DNA from: an uncultured Clostridia bacterium
Lineage (GTDB): Bacteria > Bacillota > Clostridia > Lachnospirales > Anaerotignaceae
NCBI GenBank assembly: GCA_910583755.1
Contig: CAJTZO010000002.1
Coordinates: 61,175-125,174, forward strand
Length of the DNA: 64,000 nt
Direction: 5' to 3'
The notes beneath the pieces are model-generated. The model worked only from the letters and a program-made list of their open reading frames with translations. It was not told where the DNA came from and did not search any database. A program made the position numbers and the translations under genes. Every line of letters begins with the position of its first letter. Position 1 is the stretch's first letter. This document shows positions 9,162 through 17,685 of the stretch, in pieces.

Positions 9162-10505
9162 ATGGCATTTGAAAATCTTTCTAATAAATTACAAGAAGTA
9201 TTTAAACAACTCAGAAGCAAGGGAAAGTTAACAGAAAATGATGTCAAAACAGCAATGAGAGAAGTTAAAATTGCATTGCTGGAAGCAGATGTGAATTTTA
9301 AAATTGTAAAACAGTTTATAAAAAAAGTAACAGAACGTGCTGTAGGCACGGAAGTGTTAGAAGGATTAAATCCCGGACAGCAAGTCATTAAAATTGTAAA
9401 TGATGAATTAATTGATTTGATGGGAACAACCCAAAGCAAATTAACTTTTGCCAATAGACCACCTACGATTTATATGATGGTGGGGTTACAAGGTGCTGGT
9501 AAAACAACAAGCAGCGGTAAATTAGCAGGATTATTAAGAAAACAAGGAAAAAATCCACTTTTAGTAGCCTGTGATGTGTACCGTCCGGCAGCGATTAAAC
9601 AATTACAAGTAGTAGGAAAAACTTATAATATTCCTGTTTTTGAAATGGGCGATAAAATTAGCCCTGTGGAGATTTCTAAAAAAGCAATCGAATATGCAGC
9701 AGAACAAAAACATGATGTCATTTTAATTGATACTGCTGGACGTTTACACATCAATGAGGAATTGATGGAAGAATTAAAAAATATTAAAACAGTAGTTCGT
9801 CCACAAGAAATACTCCTTGTCGTAGATGCTATGACAGGACAGGATGCAGTAACTGTTGCAGAAAGTTTTGATACACAATTAGGAATAGATGGTATTATAT
9901 TGACAAAATTAGATGGTGATGCCAGAGGTGGTGCAGCACTTTCTGTTAGAAGTGTGACAAGCAAACCGATTAAATATATTGGTATGGGAGAAAAAATGGA
10001 AGATTTAGAACCATTTCATCCAGACCGTATGGCTTCCCGTATTTTAGGGATGGGAGATGTCCTTTCTCTGATTGAAAAAGCACAACAAAATTTTGATGAA
10101 AAGCAAGCTATGGAACTGCAAAAGAAAATGCGTGAAAATGATTTTACATTAGACGATTTTCTGGAGCAAATGCAGCAAGTCAAAAAAATGGGACCGATTA
10201 AAGATTTGCTTGGAATGATTCCGGGCATGAATCAGTTAAACATGGAAGCACTTAACAATGTTGACCCAGCCAAAGAAATGAGTCGTACAGAGGCAATTAT
10301 ACAATCTATGACAAAAGAAGAAAGAGCAAATCCTTCTATTTTAAACGGTCCTAGAAAAAAAAGAATTGCAAATGGTTGTGGTAGAAGTATTGCAGATGTC
10401 AATCGTTTGTTAAAACAATTTGAAGAATTAAAAAAATTGATGAAACAAATGAATGACCTTCAAAAGGGCAAAAGAGGGAAAATGAAATTTCCTTTTTTTA
10501 GATAA
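9162..10505 (+). CDS. ffh: Signal recognition particle protein Ffh
   Basis: Ffh is the SRP54 GTPase that binds SRP RNA and signal peptides. The 447-residue protein has the N domain, the G domain with GLQGAGKTTSSGKLA (about residues 107-121), DVYRPAAIKQL, DTAGRLH and TKLDGDARGGAALS, and the methionine-containing M domain from about 300 with GMIPGMNQL and the RNA-binding segment around RIANGCGRSIADVNRLL. AAAGGAGAGAG precedes the ATG. It forms a ylxM-ffh-rpsP-khpA unit with short spacing. Its receptor FtsY is encoded 2 kb upstream. Confidence 0.97.
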   Translation: MAFENLSNKLQEVFKQLRSKGKLTENDVKTAMREVKIALLEADVNFKIVKQFIKKVTERAVGTEVLEGLNPGQQVIKIVNDELIDLMGTTQSKLTFANRPPTIYMMVGLQGAGKTTSSGKLAGLLRKQGKNPLLVACDVYRPAAIKQLQVVGKTYNIPVFEMGDKISPVEISKKAIEYAAEQKHDVILIDTAGRLHINEELMEELKNIKTVVRPQEILLVVDAMTGQDAVTVAESFDTQLGIDGIILTKLDGDARGGAALSVRSVTSKPIKYIGMGEKMEDLEPFHPDRMASRILGMGDVLSLIEKAQQNFDEKQAMELQKKMRENDFTLDDFLEQMQQVKKMGPIKDLLGMIPGMNQLNMEALNNVDPAKEMSRTEAIIQSMTKEERANPSILNGPRKKRIANGCGRSIADVNRLLKQFEELKKLMKQMNDLQKGKRGKMKFPFFR

Positions 10506-10537
10506 ATTTGCCAGAAAATAATTAGGAGGTGAAACAA

Positions 10538-10786
10538 ATGGCAGTTAGAATTAGACTAAAAAGATTAGGTGCAAAAAAGGCTCCATTTTATAGAATTGTT
10601 GTTGCAGATTCCAGAACATCAAGAAATGGTAAGTCTATCGCAGAAATTGGTTATTTTGACCCTACAAAAGAACCAAATGTTTTAAAAGTAGATGCAGAAG
10701 CAGCAAAAAAATGGTTGTCTACAGGTGCACAGCCTTCCGATACAGCAAAAGCTTTATTAAAAAAAGCTGGTGTAATTGGTGAGTAA
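10538..10786 (+). CDS. rpsP: Ribosomal protein S16
   Basis: An 82-residue 30S subunit protein, MAVRIRLKRLGAKKAPFYRI, with DSR, GKSIAEIGYFDP and the C-terminal QPSDTAKALLKKAG of bS16. An in-frame ATG lies nine bases upstream, but AGGAGGTG at 10523-10530 and the family start support 10538. It sits between ffh and khpA, as in other Firmicutes. Confidence 0.97.
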   Translation: MAVRIRLKRLGAKKAPFYRIVVADSRTSRNGKSIAEIGYFDPTKEPNVLKVDAEAAKKWLSTGAQPSDTAKALLKKAGVIGE

Positions 10787-10804
10787 AAGTAGGGGGTTTT
10801 TCGT

Positions 10805-11032
10805 ATGAAAGACTTATTGGAAGTAATTGCAAAAAACCTTGTGGACTATCCTGAAAAAGTTGTAGTAAAAGAAACACAAGAAGAGCATTCCTTACTTTTG
10901 GAGCTTCATGTAGCACCAGAAGATATGGGAAAAGTAATTGGAAAACAAGGAAGAATTGCAAAAGCAATTCGTACTGTTGTAAAAGCTTCTGCAATTCATG
11001 AAGATAAAAGAGTCATCATTGAAATACGATGA
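10805..11032 (+). CDS. khpA: KH-domain RNA-binding protein KhpA (YlqC)
   Basis: A 75-residue single KH domain with the GKVIGKQGRIAKAIRTVV loop that contacts RNA. KhpA pairs with KhpB/EloR in Gram-positives and affects small RNAs and cell-division regulation. It starts 18 bases after rpsP with AGGGGG upstream and is followed by a 134-base gap containing a hairpin. Confidence 0.93.
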   Translation: MKDLLEVIAKNLVDYPEKVVVKETQEEHSLLLELHVAPEDMGKVIGKQGRIAKAIRTVVKASAIHEDKRVIIEIR

Positions 11033-11103
11033 CTACAATCCTATTGTTTTTAAATATGGGATATTCACATAAGATAAGCAATTAAGGTTTTTAGACAATC
11101 TCG

Positions 11104-11140
11104 GCACAGGGGAACTTTCTCTTGTGCTGTTTGTGTTTTT
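11104..11140 (+). terminator. Hairpin between khpA and rimM (terminator or attenuator)
   Basis: GCACAGGGGA / TCTCTTGTGC form a ten-base stem with two G-U pairs and an ACTT loop, followed by TGTTTGTGTTTTTG. It may lower read-through from the ffh-rpsP-khpA unit into rimM-trmD. Confidence 0.5.
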
Positions 11141-11166
11141 GTAAAAAAAAAGAAAAGAGGTGCAAA

Positions 11167-11676
11167 ATGCAGAATTGTTTTGAAATTGGTAAAATAGCAG
11201 GTACACATGGCTTAAAAGGTACATTGCGTGTTTTTCCTACTACAGAAGACCCATCCCGTTTTGAATTGTTAAAAGAGATTATGATAGAAAATAAAGGAAA
11301 ACAAGAAACCTTTCATATAGAAAAAATTGCATATCATAAAAAATTTGTTCTTGTTACAGTAAGAGAACTGAAAGATATTAATGAAGCAGAATTATATAAA
11401 GGGGCAGGAATTTGGATTCCAGAAGAACAAGCCCTTCCTTTGGAAGAAAATGAATATTATATGCGTGATTTATATGGTTTGACTGTTATAACAGAAGAAG
11501 GAGAAGAGCTAGGCATATTGGCGGACATTTATGAAACAGGAGCAAATGATGTTTATGCAGTTCGAAAAGAAGGAAAAAAAGATTTACTGATTCCTGCCAT
11601 TCATCAGTGTATTGTATTAGTAGATATTGCAAATGGTAAAATGATTGTCAGATTGTTGGAAGGATTGAGAGAATGA
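11167..11676 (+). CDS. rimM: Ribosome maturation factor RimM
   Basis: A 169-residue factor for 30S head assembly that binds S19. The N-terminal barrel carries FEIGKIAGTHGLKGTLRV and the second (PRC) barrel carries YYMRDLYGLTV, ANDVYAVRKEG and LLIPAI. A longer frame opens at 11122, but AAAGAGGTGC just before ATG 11167 and the family start choose the shorter form. Its stop overlaps the trmD start. Confidence 0.95.
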   Translation: MQNCFEIGKIAGTHGLKGTLRVFPTTEDPSRFELLKEIMIENKGKQETFHIEKIAYHKKFVLVTVRELKDINEAELYKGAGIWIPEEQALPLEENEYYMRDLYGLTVITEEGEELGILADIYETGANDVYAVRKEGKKDLLIPAIHQCIVLVDIANGKMIVRLLEGLRE

Positions 11677-12350
11677 AGCAATATACCATTTTGACTTTGT
11701 TTCCTGAAATGATTACACAAGCATTTTCCCATAGTATTTTAGGCAGAGCACAAAAAGAAGGACATATTCATATTCAAGCAATTGATATTCGGACATTTTC
11801 TAAAAATAAGCAAAAACATGTTGATGATTATCCTTATGGGGGTGGTGCAGGCATGGTAATGCAGGCACAGCCAATTTATGATGCTTATAACAGTATACCA
11901 GAACAAAATAGAGGTCGTATCATTTATTTATCTCCACAAGGAAAACCTTTTACACAAAAAATAGCAGAACAATTATCAACCGAACAAAATATTGTATTCC
12001 TTTGCGGACATTATGAAGGGGTAGACGAAAGAGTTTTAGAGGAATTAAAAGTAGAAGAACTTTCCCTTGGGGACTTTGTACTAACAGGGGGAGAAATTGC
12101 AGCGATTGCAGTGATTGATGCAGTAGCAAGACTAGTACCGGGTGTATTGGGAAAAGAAGAATCTTTTCAGCAGGAAAGTTTTTCCGATGGGCTTTTAGAA
12201 TATCCACAGTATACAAGACCAGCCGTTTTTATGGGGCGAGCTGTTCCAGAAATACTTCTTTCTGGACATCATGGTAAAATACAAGAATGGCGAAAAGAAC
12301 AATCTTTATTAAGAACAAAGCAAAAACGACCAGATTTATTCAAAAAATAA
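11673..12350 (+). CDS. trmD: tRNA (guanine37-N1)-methyltransferase TrmD
   Basis: SAM-dependent enzyme that methylates G37 next to the anticodon and prevents +1 frameshifting. The 225-residue protein has the SPOUT knot motifs IIYLSPQGKPF, LCGHYEGVDERV and SLGDFVLTGGE, and a C-terminal domain ending TKQKRPDLF. It is slightly shorter than the usual 240-250 residues. ATGA overlap with rimM indicates translational coupling. Confidence 0.96.
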   Translation: MKQYTILTLFPEMITQAFSHSILGRAQKEGHIHIQAIDIRTFSKNKQKHVDDYPYGGGAGMVMQAQPIYDAYNSIPEQNRGRIIYLSPQGKPFTQKIAEQLSTEQNIVFLCGHYEGVDERVLEELKVEELSLGDFVLTGGEIAAIAVIDAVARLVPGVLGKEESFQQESFSDGLLEYPQYTRPAVFMGRAVPEILLSGHHGKIQEWRKEQSLLRTKQKRPDLFKK

Positions 12351-12373
12351 AAGAGGTAAGGGGAGGAGAGCAG

Positions 12374-12853
12374 ATGAAGGACATTGTATTATATCGGAAA
12401 CGTTTTATTCCGCTGGAAACCATTTTATTAAAAGATGATATTGTAGTATTTCAAAATGAAAATGTGATTGTAACAAAATGGCATGTGATAAAACCGAGAG
12501 AGGATTTTGAAAAGGGAATTTCTTGTTATTTTCTTAAGGAAGGTTATAAAATTAGTCGTTTTATTAATAAAAATGACAAGATTATTTATCATTACTGTGA
12601 TATTATAGAGACAGAACAAGTAGAAAATACGTATACATTTGTAGATTTGTTAGCAGATGTAATCATATATGAAAATGGTTTGATAAAAGTGGTAGATATT
12701 GCAGAAATTGCGCAGGCTTTAAAAGAAGAATTGTTATCTTTGGAATTGGCTCAAAAGGCGCTTTGCAGGTTGGATAGCTTACTTTCTATTGTATATGATG
12801 GCACATGGAAACAAAAAACCGAAAAGTATTTTGAAATGGGGAATTTTGCATGA
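12374..12853 (+). CDS. DUF402 protein (nucleoside phosphate hydrolase-like fold)
   Basis: A 159-residue protein with the DUF402 segments KWHVIKP, GYKISRF, YHYCDII and TFVDLLADVIIYENG; the conserved Tyr, Asp and Glu are those that bind metal in family members with nucleoside di/triphosphate or FomD-like hydrolase activity. Substrate here is unknown. A longer frame overlaps trmD, but GGGGAGGAGAG before ATG 12374 decides the start. It overlaps radC by four bases. Confidence 0.85.
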   Translation: MKDIVLYRKRFIPLETILLKDDIVVFQNENVIVTKWHVIKPREDFEKGISCYFLKEGYKISRFINKNDKIIYHYCDIIETEQVENTYTFVDLLADVIIYENGLIKVVDIAEIAQALKEELLSLELAQKALCRLDSLLSIVYDGTWKQKTEKYFEMGNFA

Positions 12854-13545
12854 GTTCAAGTGAAAAAAAGGATAATTCCCATGCAGGACATAGAGACAGA
12901 GTAAGAAAGCGTTTTTTAGAAGAAGGTGGAGACGCTTTTGAAAAGCATCAACTATTGGAATTATTATTGTTTGGTGTTGTTCCAAGAAAAGATACCAATG
13001 AAATGGCACATAAATTATTAGATAATTTTAATGATTCTTTTCATGTATTAACCAACAGTTATTATATAGATATTATAGAAAAAAGTGGTGTTTCTATCAA
13101 TGCAGCCATTTTTTTAAATGCTCTTGCACAATTTGTAAAAGTATGTCAAAGGGAAGTGTTGGAACAAAAAACAGAATTAAAAACAACAAGACAATGTGGA
13201 GAATATGCAGTCACGATATTGATGAATGAAAAAATAGAAAAATTTTATATGTTTTCGTTAAATGCAAAGAAAAAATTACTAAAATCTACTTGTGTTGCAA
13301 AAGGTTCTTCTTCAAGGGTATTAATAGAACCTTCTAGTGTGGTGAGAGAAGCACTGTTTTGTGATGCTGTTTCTGTTATACTTGCACATAACCATCCAGG
13401 AGGAACATTAAGCCCTTCTGAAGCAGATATTGATTTGACATTAAATTTAAAGGAAATTTTGGCTTCTATTAATATTGAATTATTAGACCATATTATTGTG
13501 GCAAATGGGCAATATTATAGTTTGTCGGAACATAAATATTTATAA
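12850..13545 (+). CDS. radC: RadC family JAB/MPN-domain protein
   Basis: A 231-residue RadC protein. Residues 1-90 contain the helical N-terminal part, followed by the JAB domain with the metal motif HNHPGGTLSPSEADID (near residue 177). Despite its name no direct role in recombination is established; the JAMM metal motif suggests a hydrolase or nuclease. The HPRE segment of many members reads EPSS here. Overlaps the DUF402 gene. Confidence 0.93.
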   Translation: MSSSEKKDNSHAGHRDRVRKRFLEEGGDAFEKHQLLELLLFGVVPRKDTNEMAHKLLDNFNDSFHVLTNSYYIDIIEKSGVSINAAIFLNALAQFVKVCQREVLEQKTELKTTRQCGEYAVTILMNEKIEKFYMFSLNAKKKLLKSTCVAKGSSSRVLIEPSSVVREALFCDAVSVILAHNHPGGTLSPSEADIDLTLNLKEILASINIELLDHIIVANGQYYSLSEHKYL

Positions 13546-13573
13546 AAAAGAAGTGAATAAGGAGGAGTAAATA

Positions 13574-13801
13574 ATGCGTAGAAGATTATACCGTTCTACA
13601 AAAGATGTAAAATTAGCTGGTGTGTGTGGTGGACTAGCAGAATATTTTGATGTAGATGTCACATTAATTCGCTTACTTTGGATTGTTGGTTCTTTTATGA
13701 CAGCATTTTTAACAGGATTGCTACTTTATATTATTTGTGTTTGTATTATTCCTGTAGATGATGGTTGTATTGATGCAGAATATCAAGAAAAAGAAAAATA
13801 G
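13574..13801 (+). CDS. PspC-domain small membrane protein
   Basis: A 75-residue protein consisting of a PspC domain: RLYRSTKDVKLAGVCGGLAEYF followed by one long hydrophobic helix pair (about residues 28-58) and a short acidic tail. PspC proteins act in envelope-stress responses in proteobacteria; in Firmicutes their role is less clear. AGGAGG precedes the ATG. Last gene before a repeat-filled gap. Confidence 0.88.
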   Translation: MRRRLYRSTKDVKLAGVCGGLAEYFDVDVTLIRLLWIVGSFMTAFLTGLLLYIICVCIIPVDDGCIDAEYQEKEK

Positions 13802-13842
13802 AAGATTGTAATTTATCCATCAAATCCGTTTTATAAATGGAA

Positions 13843-13890
13843 GTCTCAAGGATTATTGACAAACTGACCTTACAGCATTGGCTGCAAGGT
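13843..13890 (+). repeat. Right-end fragment of the dispersed element plus hairpin
   Basis: Bases 13843-13866 match the right end of the dispersed element (CTCAAGG...TTGACAAACTG). Bases 13867-13890 form a hairpin ACCTTACAGC / GCTGCAAGGT. Together with the next copy the palindrome extends into both element ends (TTGACAAACTG ... CAGTTTGTCAA). Confidence 0.7.
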
Positions 13891-14110
13891 CAGTTTGTCA
13901 ATAAAGTCTTTTTTTGTGGATTTCACCCACACCCATCAACTTTTTTAAAAAAAGTTGGACAAAAAACTTTCATAGAAAAACTAACGTTTTTCCTTATAAA
14001 ATCAATCTTTTTAGCGAAACGCTAGTTTCGCATGAAAGTTCTTTGCTTCTTTCTTTCAAGAAAGAAGTAAGAGTTTGAGAGCAAGGCTCTCAAGGATTTT
14101 TGACAAGCTA
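13891..14110 (+). repeat. Dispersed CAG...CTG structured element, full-length long form (copy 1)
   Basis: 220 bp, forward orientation, ending CTA instead of CTG. Successive stem-loops: GTGGATTTCACCCAC, AACTTTTTT/AAAAAAGTT, the AACGTTT...AAACGCTAG region, TTCTTTCTTTCAAGAAAGAAG and TTTGAGAGC/GCTCTCAA. The last stem has a compensatory G-C to A-T change against the usual GAGGGC/GCCCTC. No coding function. The rest of the gap (14111-14280) starts with a 24-base hairpin nearly the reverse complement of the left-hand one, with a T-run. Confidence 0.85.
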
Positions 14111-14145
14111 ACCTTGCAGCTAATGCTGTAAGGCTTTATTTTTTT
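14111..14145 (+). terminator. Hairpin on right flank of copy 1
   Basis: CCTTGCAGC / GCTGTAAGG stem with a TAAT loop followed by CTTTATTTTTTT, a good intrinsic terminator shape. It matches the reverse complement of the left-flank hairpin (13867-13890) at 22 of 24 positions. Probably the original pspC-side terminator. Confidence 0.6.
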
Positions 14146-14280
14146 GGAAAAGTATTGGTTGTATAACTCTTTTGCAATCGGGTTACTTTAATAGGTGTAA
14201 TTGATTAATAATTTTTATATGAGGATAGCATAACAAATTTACAATATTTTATACTCTTTTGCAGTCAGGAGTTGAAAAAA

Positions 14281-15540
14281 ATGTATTTCAAAAAAATATC
14301 AGTGGGTTGTATCATAGTTATGATAGTGTCTTGGTGTGCGCTTGTTTATTCTATGCCAGATGAAATTCATATGATACAAGGAAAAGAAAGTATATTTGAG
14401 GGAAATTTACCTTTACAAGCAGAAGTAATTGAGGAAAATATTGGTGTATTAAAGGTAAATCATCAAGCAGTTTCTGAAAATATTCATTTTGATTTAGCAA
14501 AACCATTTACAGTAAAATCAGAAAAGCAAGGTACTGCAAAAGTAGCACTTTCGATAATGGGAATACCAATAAAAACAATAGAAGCCACGGTAATTCCTAG
14601 AACGGAAGTTGTTGCAGGAGGGATGGCAGTAGGTGTATCTATGGATACAAGGGGAATTATGGTACTTGGTACAGGCTATGTCAATGGAGAAGAAAATAAA
14701 ATCTATGAACCAGCAAAAGGAATTTTACAGTCAGGAGATATGATATTACAAGCTGGTGGAAAAAGTTTAAAAAATAAAGAAGACTTAATGAAGGCAGTAG
14801 AAGAAAATGGAGAAAAAGCAATGCCTTTTTTGGTAGATAGAAATGGGGTACAACAAACTGTTGAAATTACACCTGTATTTAGTAAAGAAGATAATAGTTG
14901 TAAGATTGGAATATGGGTTAGAGATTCCACGCAGGGAATTGGTACCATTACATTTTTTAATCCAGATAGGAACACTTTTGCAGCTTTGGGTCATGGTGTT
15001 TATGATGTGGATACTCAAGAATTAATGCAAATTAAAAATGGACAAATTACACAATCTTCTATTATTGATGTGAAAAAAGGAGAAAAAGGGGAACCGGGTG
15101 CACTGACAGGAAATGTAGGCAGAGATTTAGTATTAGGAGAGATTGCCATTAATACGGAAGTGGGGATTTATGGTACAGTAGAAGCAGGAAAAGAAAGTTA
15201 TTTTACAGGAAAAAAATTACCGATTGCTTTACAGCAGGACATTCAAGAAGGGAAAGCTACTATATTATCTAATATTGAAGGGGAAGAAATAAAGGAATAT
15301 GAAGTAGAAATAGAAAATGTAAATCGTTATAGTAAAAATGAAAGTAAGGGTATGGTCATTAAGATTACAGACAAAGAATTGCTTGCTAAAACAGGAGGGA
15401 TTGTGCAAGGAATGTCAGGTTCTCCTATTTTGCAACAGGGAAAAATAGTAGGTGCAGTCACCCATGTATTTGTCAATGACCCAACAAAAGGATATGGTAT
15501 TTTTATTGAAAATATGTTAAAACAGGAGAACAGAATCTAA
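14281..15540 (+). CDS. spoIVB: SpoIVB serine peptidase (sporulation signalling)
   Basis: SpoIVB is secreted from the forespore and cleaves SpoIVFA, which releases pro-sigma-K processing in the mother cell. The 419-residue protein has an N-terminal membrane anchor (about residues 5-25), a PDZ domain (about 115-205) and an S55 peptidase domain with ALGHGVYDVDT (His) and GIVQGMSGSPI (Ser). A TTG at 14272 is in frame, but GGAG at 14267-14270 is correctly spaced for ATG 14281. Normally spo0A follows directly; here it is 3.8 kb away, with two reverse genes between. Confidence 0.94.
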   Translation: MYFKKISVGCIIVMIVSWCALVYSMPDEIHMIQGKESIFEGNLPLQAEVIEENIGVLKVNHQAVSENIHFDLAKPFTVKSEKQGTAKVALSIMGIPIKTIEATVIPRTEVVAGGMAVGVSMDTRGIMVLGTGYVNGEENKIYEPAKGILQSGDMILQAGGKSLKNKEDLMKAVEENGEKAMPFLVDRNGVQQTVEITPVFSKEDNSCKIGIWVRDSTQGIGTITFFNPDRNTFAALGHGVYDVDTQELMQIKNGQITQSSIIDVKKGEKGEPGALTGNVGRDLVLGEIAINTEVGIYGTVEAGKESYFTGKKLPIALQQDIQEGKATILSNIEGEEIKEYEVEIENVNRYSKNESKGMVIKITDKELLAKTGGIVQGMSGSPILQQGKIVGAVTHVFVNDPTKGYGIFIENMLKQENRI

Positions 15541-15545
15541 CAAAA

Positions 15546-15573
15546 AGGCATTGAAAATAAATTTTCAATGCCT
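15546..15573 (+). terminator. spoIVB terminator hairpin, abutting an element
   Basis: Perfect 12-base stem AGGCATTGAAAA / TTTTCAATGCCT with a TAAA loop. The CAG end of a degenerate element begins at the next base (15574), where a T-run would be expected. Confidence 0.75.
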
Positions 15574-15702
15574 CAGTTTGTTTGATAAAGTCTGTAGTTA
15601 AACAAGAAATTTTTGTGGAAAAACAAACTTTTTTTCTTATAACATCCATCTTTTTAAGAAAATAAAGTTTCTGTTTAGCTTCCTTTCTTCTTAAGAAAGG
15701 AA
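15574..15702 (+). repeat. Degenerate copy of the dispersed element (copy 2)
   Basis: Starts CAGTTTGTTTGATAAAGTC and keeps the order of the family: AAACTTTTTTTC, CTTATAACATCCATCTTTTTAAG, then CTTTCTTCTTAAGAAAGG. It runs up to the stop codon of the reverse-strand chemoreceptor gene; the right end is missing. Confidence 0.6.
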
Positions 15703-17382
15703 TTATTTTCTTAGTTGGAATTTTTGTACAGCAACTTTTAATTGTTCTGCTTGACCAAAAAGGTCCTTGGCAAAAGAAGCAGATTCTTCTGCAGTGGTTG
15801 CATTTGTTTGTACTACATTAGAGATTTGTTCCATGCCAAACGTTAATTCTTTTAAAGATTGTGCTTGATTGGTAGCAGATTCTGCAATATGTTCTACAAT
15901 ATCAGCTGTTTGATGGGCGGTGGAAACAACAGAAGAAAGAGAAGAGGTTGTTTGTTCTGACAAAGAAGTGCCATAAGCAACTAAACGTACCGATTCTTCA
16001 ATTAATTTTGTAATATTTTGTGCAGATTCTGAGCTTTTACTTGCTAAATTTTGTACTTCGTTTGCTACTACAACAAATCCTTTTCCGGCTTCACCTGCTC
16101 GTGCAGCTTCTACCGCAGCATTTAATGCTAAAAGATTGGTTTGTAAAGCAATATCTTCAATGGTTTTAATAATTCCTCCAATTTGACGGGAAGATTTAGC
16201 AATATCTTCTATGGCTGAAGTTAATTCCTTCATTTTTTGTTTGCAAACTTCTAATTGTGTAGTAGAATCAATGGAATAAGATTTTGCATTGTCAGCATCT
16301 TCAGAAGTACGTTTTACTTGTTCTGTAATATCTTGGATTCCTTTGGATAATTTTTCAACGGTAGAAGCTTGTTCTATTGCACCATGTGACAATGTTTCTG
16401 CACTAGATGCCATTTTTTCAGATTGGTGAGAAACGTTTTCTGCTGTTACATTAATACGAGAAAGTGCATCATTTAAAGCATCCAATATTTCTGCCATCGC
16501 TGTTTGAATGGGTAAAAATTCACCTCTATAATCACTGTCTACAGTTAATGACATATTCCCATCTGCCATTTGTGACAATTTAGAATCAATATCACTAATA
16601 TATTTTTTTAATTCATGTTTTGTTTCATGGATAGATGCAACTAATAATCCAATTTCTGAGGTGTTTGGTTCTAAAGAAAATTGTTCTGAAAGATTTCCTC
16701 TTGAAATTTCTGTCATTTCATCTTTAATTGCAATAACAGGACTTAATATTCTTTTTCTAATAATAAGCATATTGATACATTGCATACTGACAACAAGTAT
16801 TAAGATAAAAACCATAAATATCTGAATGACATTTCTTTGAAAATGAAAATGTTTTACTTCTTGTGCTGTTCTATTATTGAGTGTAGATAAAAATTGTTCT
16901 TTTAAAGTGTTAATTTGTTCAATAGAAGCACTGTATTCTGTTCCATAAACATAGTCGATTGCTTCCTGCATATATCCTTGTTCTACTTTTTTCATAGCTT
17001 CTTCTTCCAAAGGTACTAATTCGTTGGAAATAGTAGACATACGATTAATCATATCTTGTTCTTCGGAAGTAATACCAATTTTTTGCATAGCAGCAAGACC
17101 AATTTCACGATTTTTTTGATTATTTACTTCATCCCAATAATGTTCATAATGCTCTTTGTTTCCTGTAGAAGCAAAAGCACGCACTTCATCTGTTAAATGA
17201 GAAGAAGCATTCATAAATTTATTTGCATTGTAAGTCAATTCAAATCGGTTATCCATAGCAACGTCAAATTTTCTATTGGCATTGTGATAAATAAGCAAAG
17301 AAAATGCCATTAAAACTAATACAAAAATAGAAGCCCCATTTAAAATGATGGTGAGTGTAGACTGATTGATTGTTTTTTTCAT
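15703..17382 (-). CDS. Methyl-accepting chemotaxis protein
   Basis: A 559-residue transmembrane chemoreceptor. TM1 at about residues 8-30, an extracytoplasmic all-helical four-helix-bundle-type sensor (about 31-183) with HLTDEVRAFASTGN, TM2 at about 184-206, a HAMP region, and a cytoplasmic signalling domain with the conserved tip DIALQTNLLALNAAVEAARA. No C-terminal CheR/CheB pentapeptide is visible. Ligand unknown. A start five codons upstream overlaps the ribosome-binding site GGAGGGGG, so the internal ATG was chosen. It lies alone, opposite to the sporulation genes around it; the window's CheA-like protein (47990) lacks a CheW domain and is unlikely to be its direct partner. Confidence 0.93.
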   Translation of the reverse strand: MKKTINQSTLTIILNGASIFVLVLMAFSLLIYHNANRKFDVAMDNRFELTYNANKFMNASSHLTDEVRAFASTGNKEHYEHYWDEVNNQKNREIGLAAMQKIGITSEEQDMINRMSTISNELVPLEEEAMKKVEQGYMQEAIDYVYGTEYSASIEQINTLKEQFLSTLNNRTAQEVKHFHFQRNVIQIFMVFILILVVSMQCINMLIIRKRILSPVIAIKDEMTEISRGNLSEQFSLEPNTSEIGLLVASIHETKHELKKYISDIDSKLSQMADGNMSLTVDSDYRGEFLPIQTAMAEILDALNDALSRINVTAENVSHQSEKMASSAETLSHGAIEQASTVEKLSKGIQDITEQVKRTSEDADNAKSYSIDSTTQLEVCKQKMKELTSAIEDIAKSSRQIGGIIKTIEDIALQTNLLALNAAVEAARAGEAGKGFVVVANEVQNLASKSSESAQNITKLIEESVRLVAYGTSLSEQTTSSLSSVVSTAHQTADIVEHIAESATNQAQSLKELTFGMEQISNVVQTNATTAEESASFAKDLFGQAEQLKVAVQKFQLRK

Positions 17383-17552
17383 AATTTCCCCCTCCATAAT
17401 TAAAAATTTTGTTTGCCTGATATTTTGTAAAAACTGGAAGCTATAGGCTTAAATTAACAAAATTTAATCAAAAAATCTTTTTTAGTATGTAAAAATTATA
17501 TATCATTATTGGAAAGATTGCAATTATAACTTTTGTTATAATAGCACAAAAA

Positions 17553-17579
17553 TAAGCAGAAGTATTTTACTTCTGCTTA
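17553..17579. terminator. Strong hairpin abutting element copy 3
   Basis: Perfect 12-base palindrome TAAGCAGAAGTA / TACTTCTGCTTA with a TTT loop, directly joined to the element end GTCTGTC. It lies between two reverse genes, so as a terminator it would serve the reverse mtaD transcript or an element-borne one. The remaining gap 17383-17552 is AT-rich leader for the chemoreceptor; I see no clear promoter there. Confidence 0.55.
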
Positions 17580-17685
17580 GTCTGTCAATAAAATCTTTTT
17601 TTGTAGGTTTCACCCACACCCACAAACTTTTAAGGTTCTTTGAGGCGTTTGAGGGCTAGCCTTCAAGTTTTTTTGCCAAAAAAGA
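17580..17685 (+). repeat. Internally deleted copy of the dispersed element (copy 3)
   Basis: Has the left part through TTTCACCCACACCCACAAAC, then jumps to AAGGTTCTTTGAGGCGTTTGAGGGCTAGCC, having lost the central stems. It ends at the mtaD stop codon. Confidence 0.75.

Noticed and set aside
13837..14025. Open frame across an element, also readable in copy 10 (57250-57495), giving related FHPHPSTFLKKVGQKTF peptides
   Set aside because: The shared peptide comes from the hairpin-rich repeat itself. Frames differ or are interrupted in other copies, no ribosome-binding site is present, and the sequence is explained by stem conservation.
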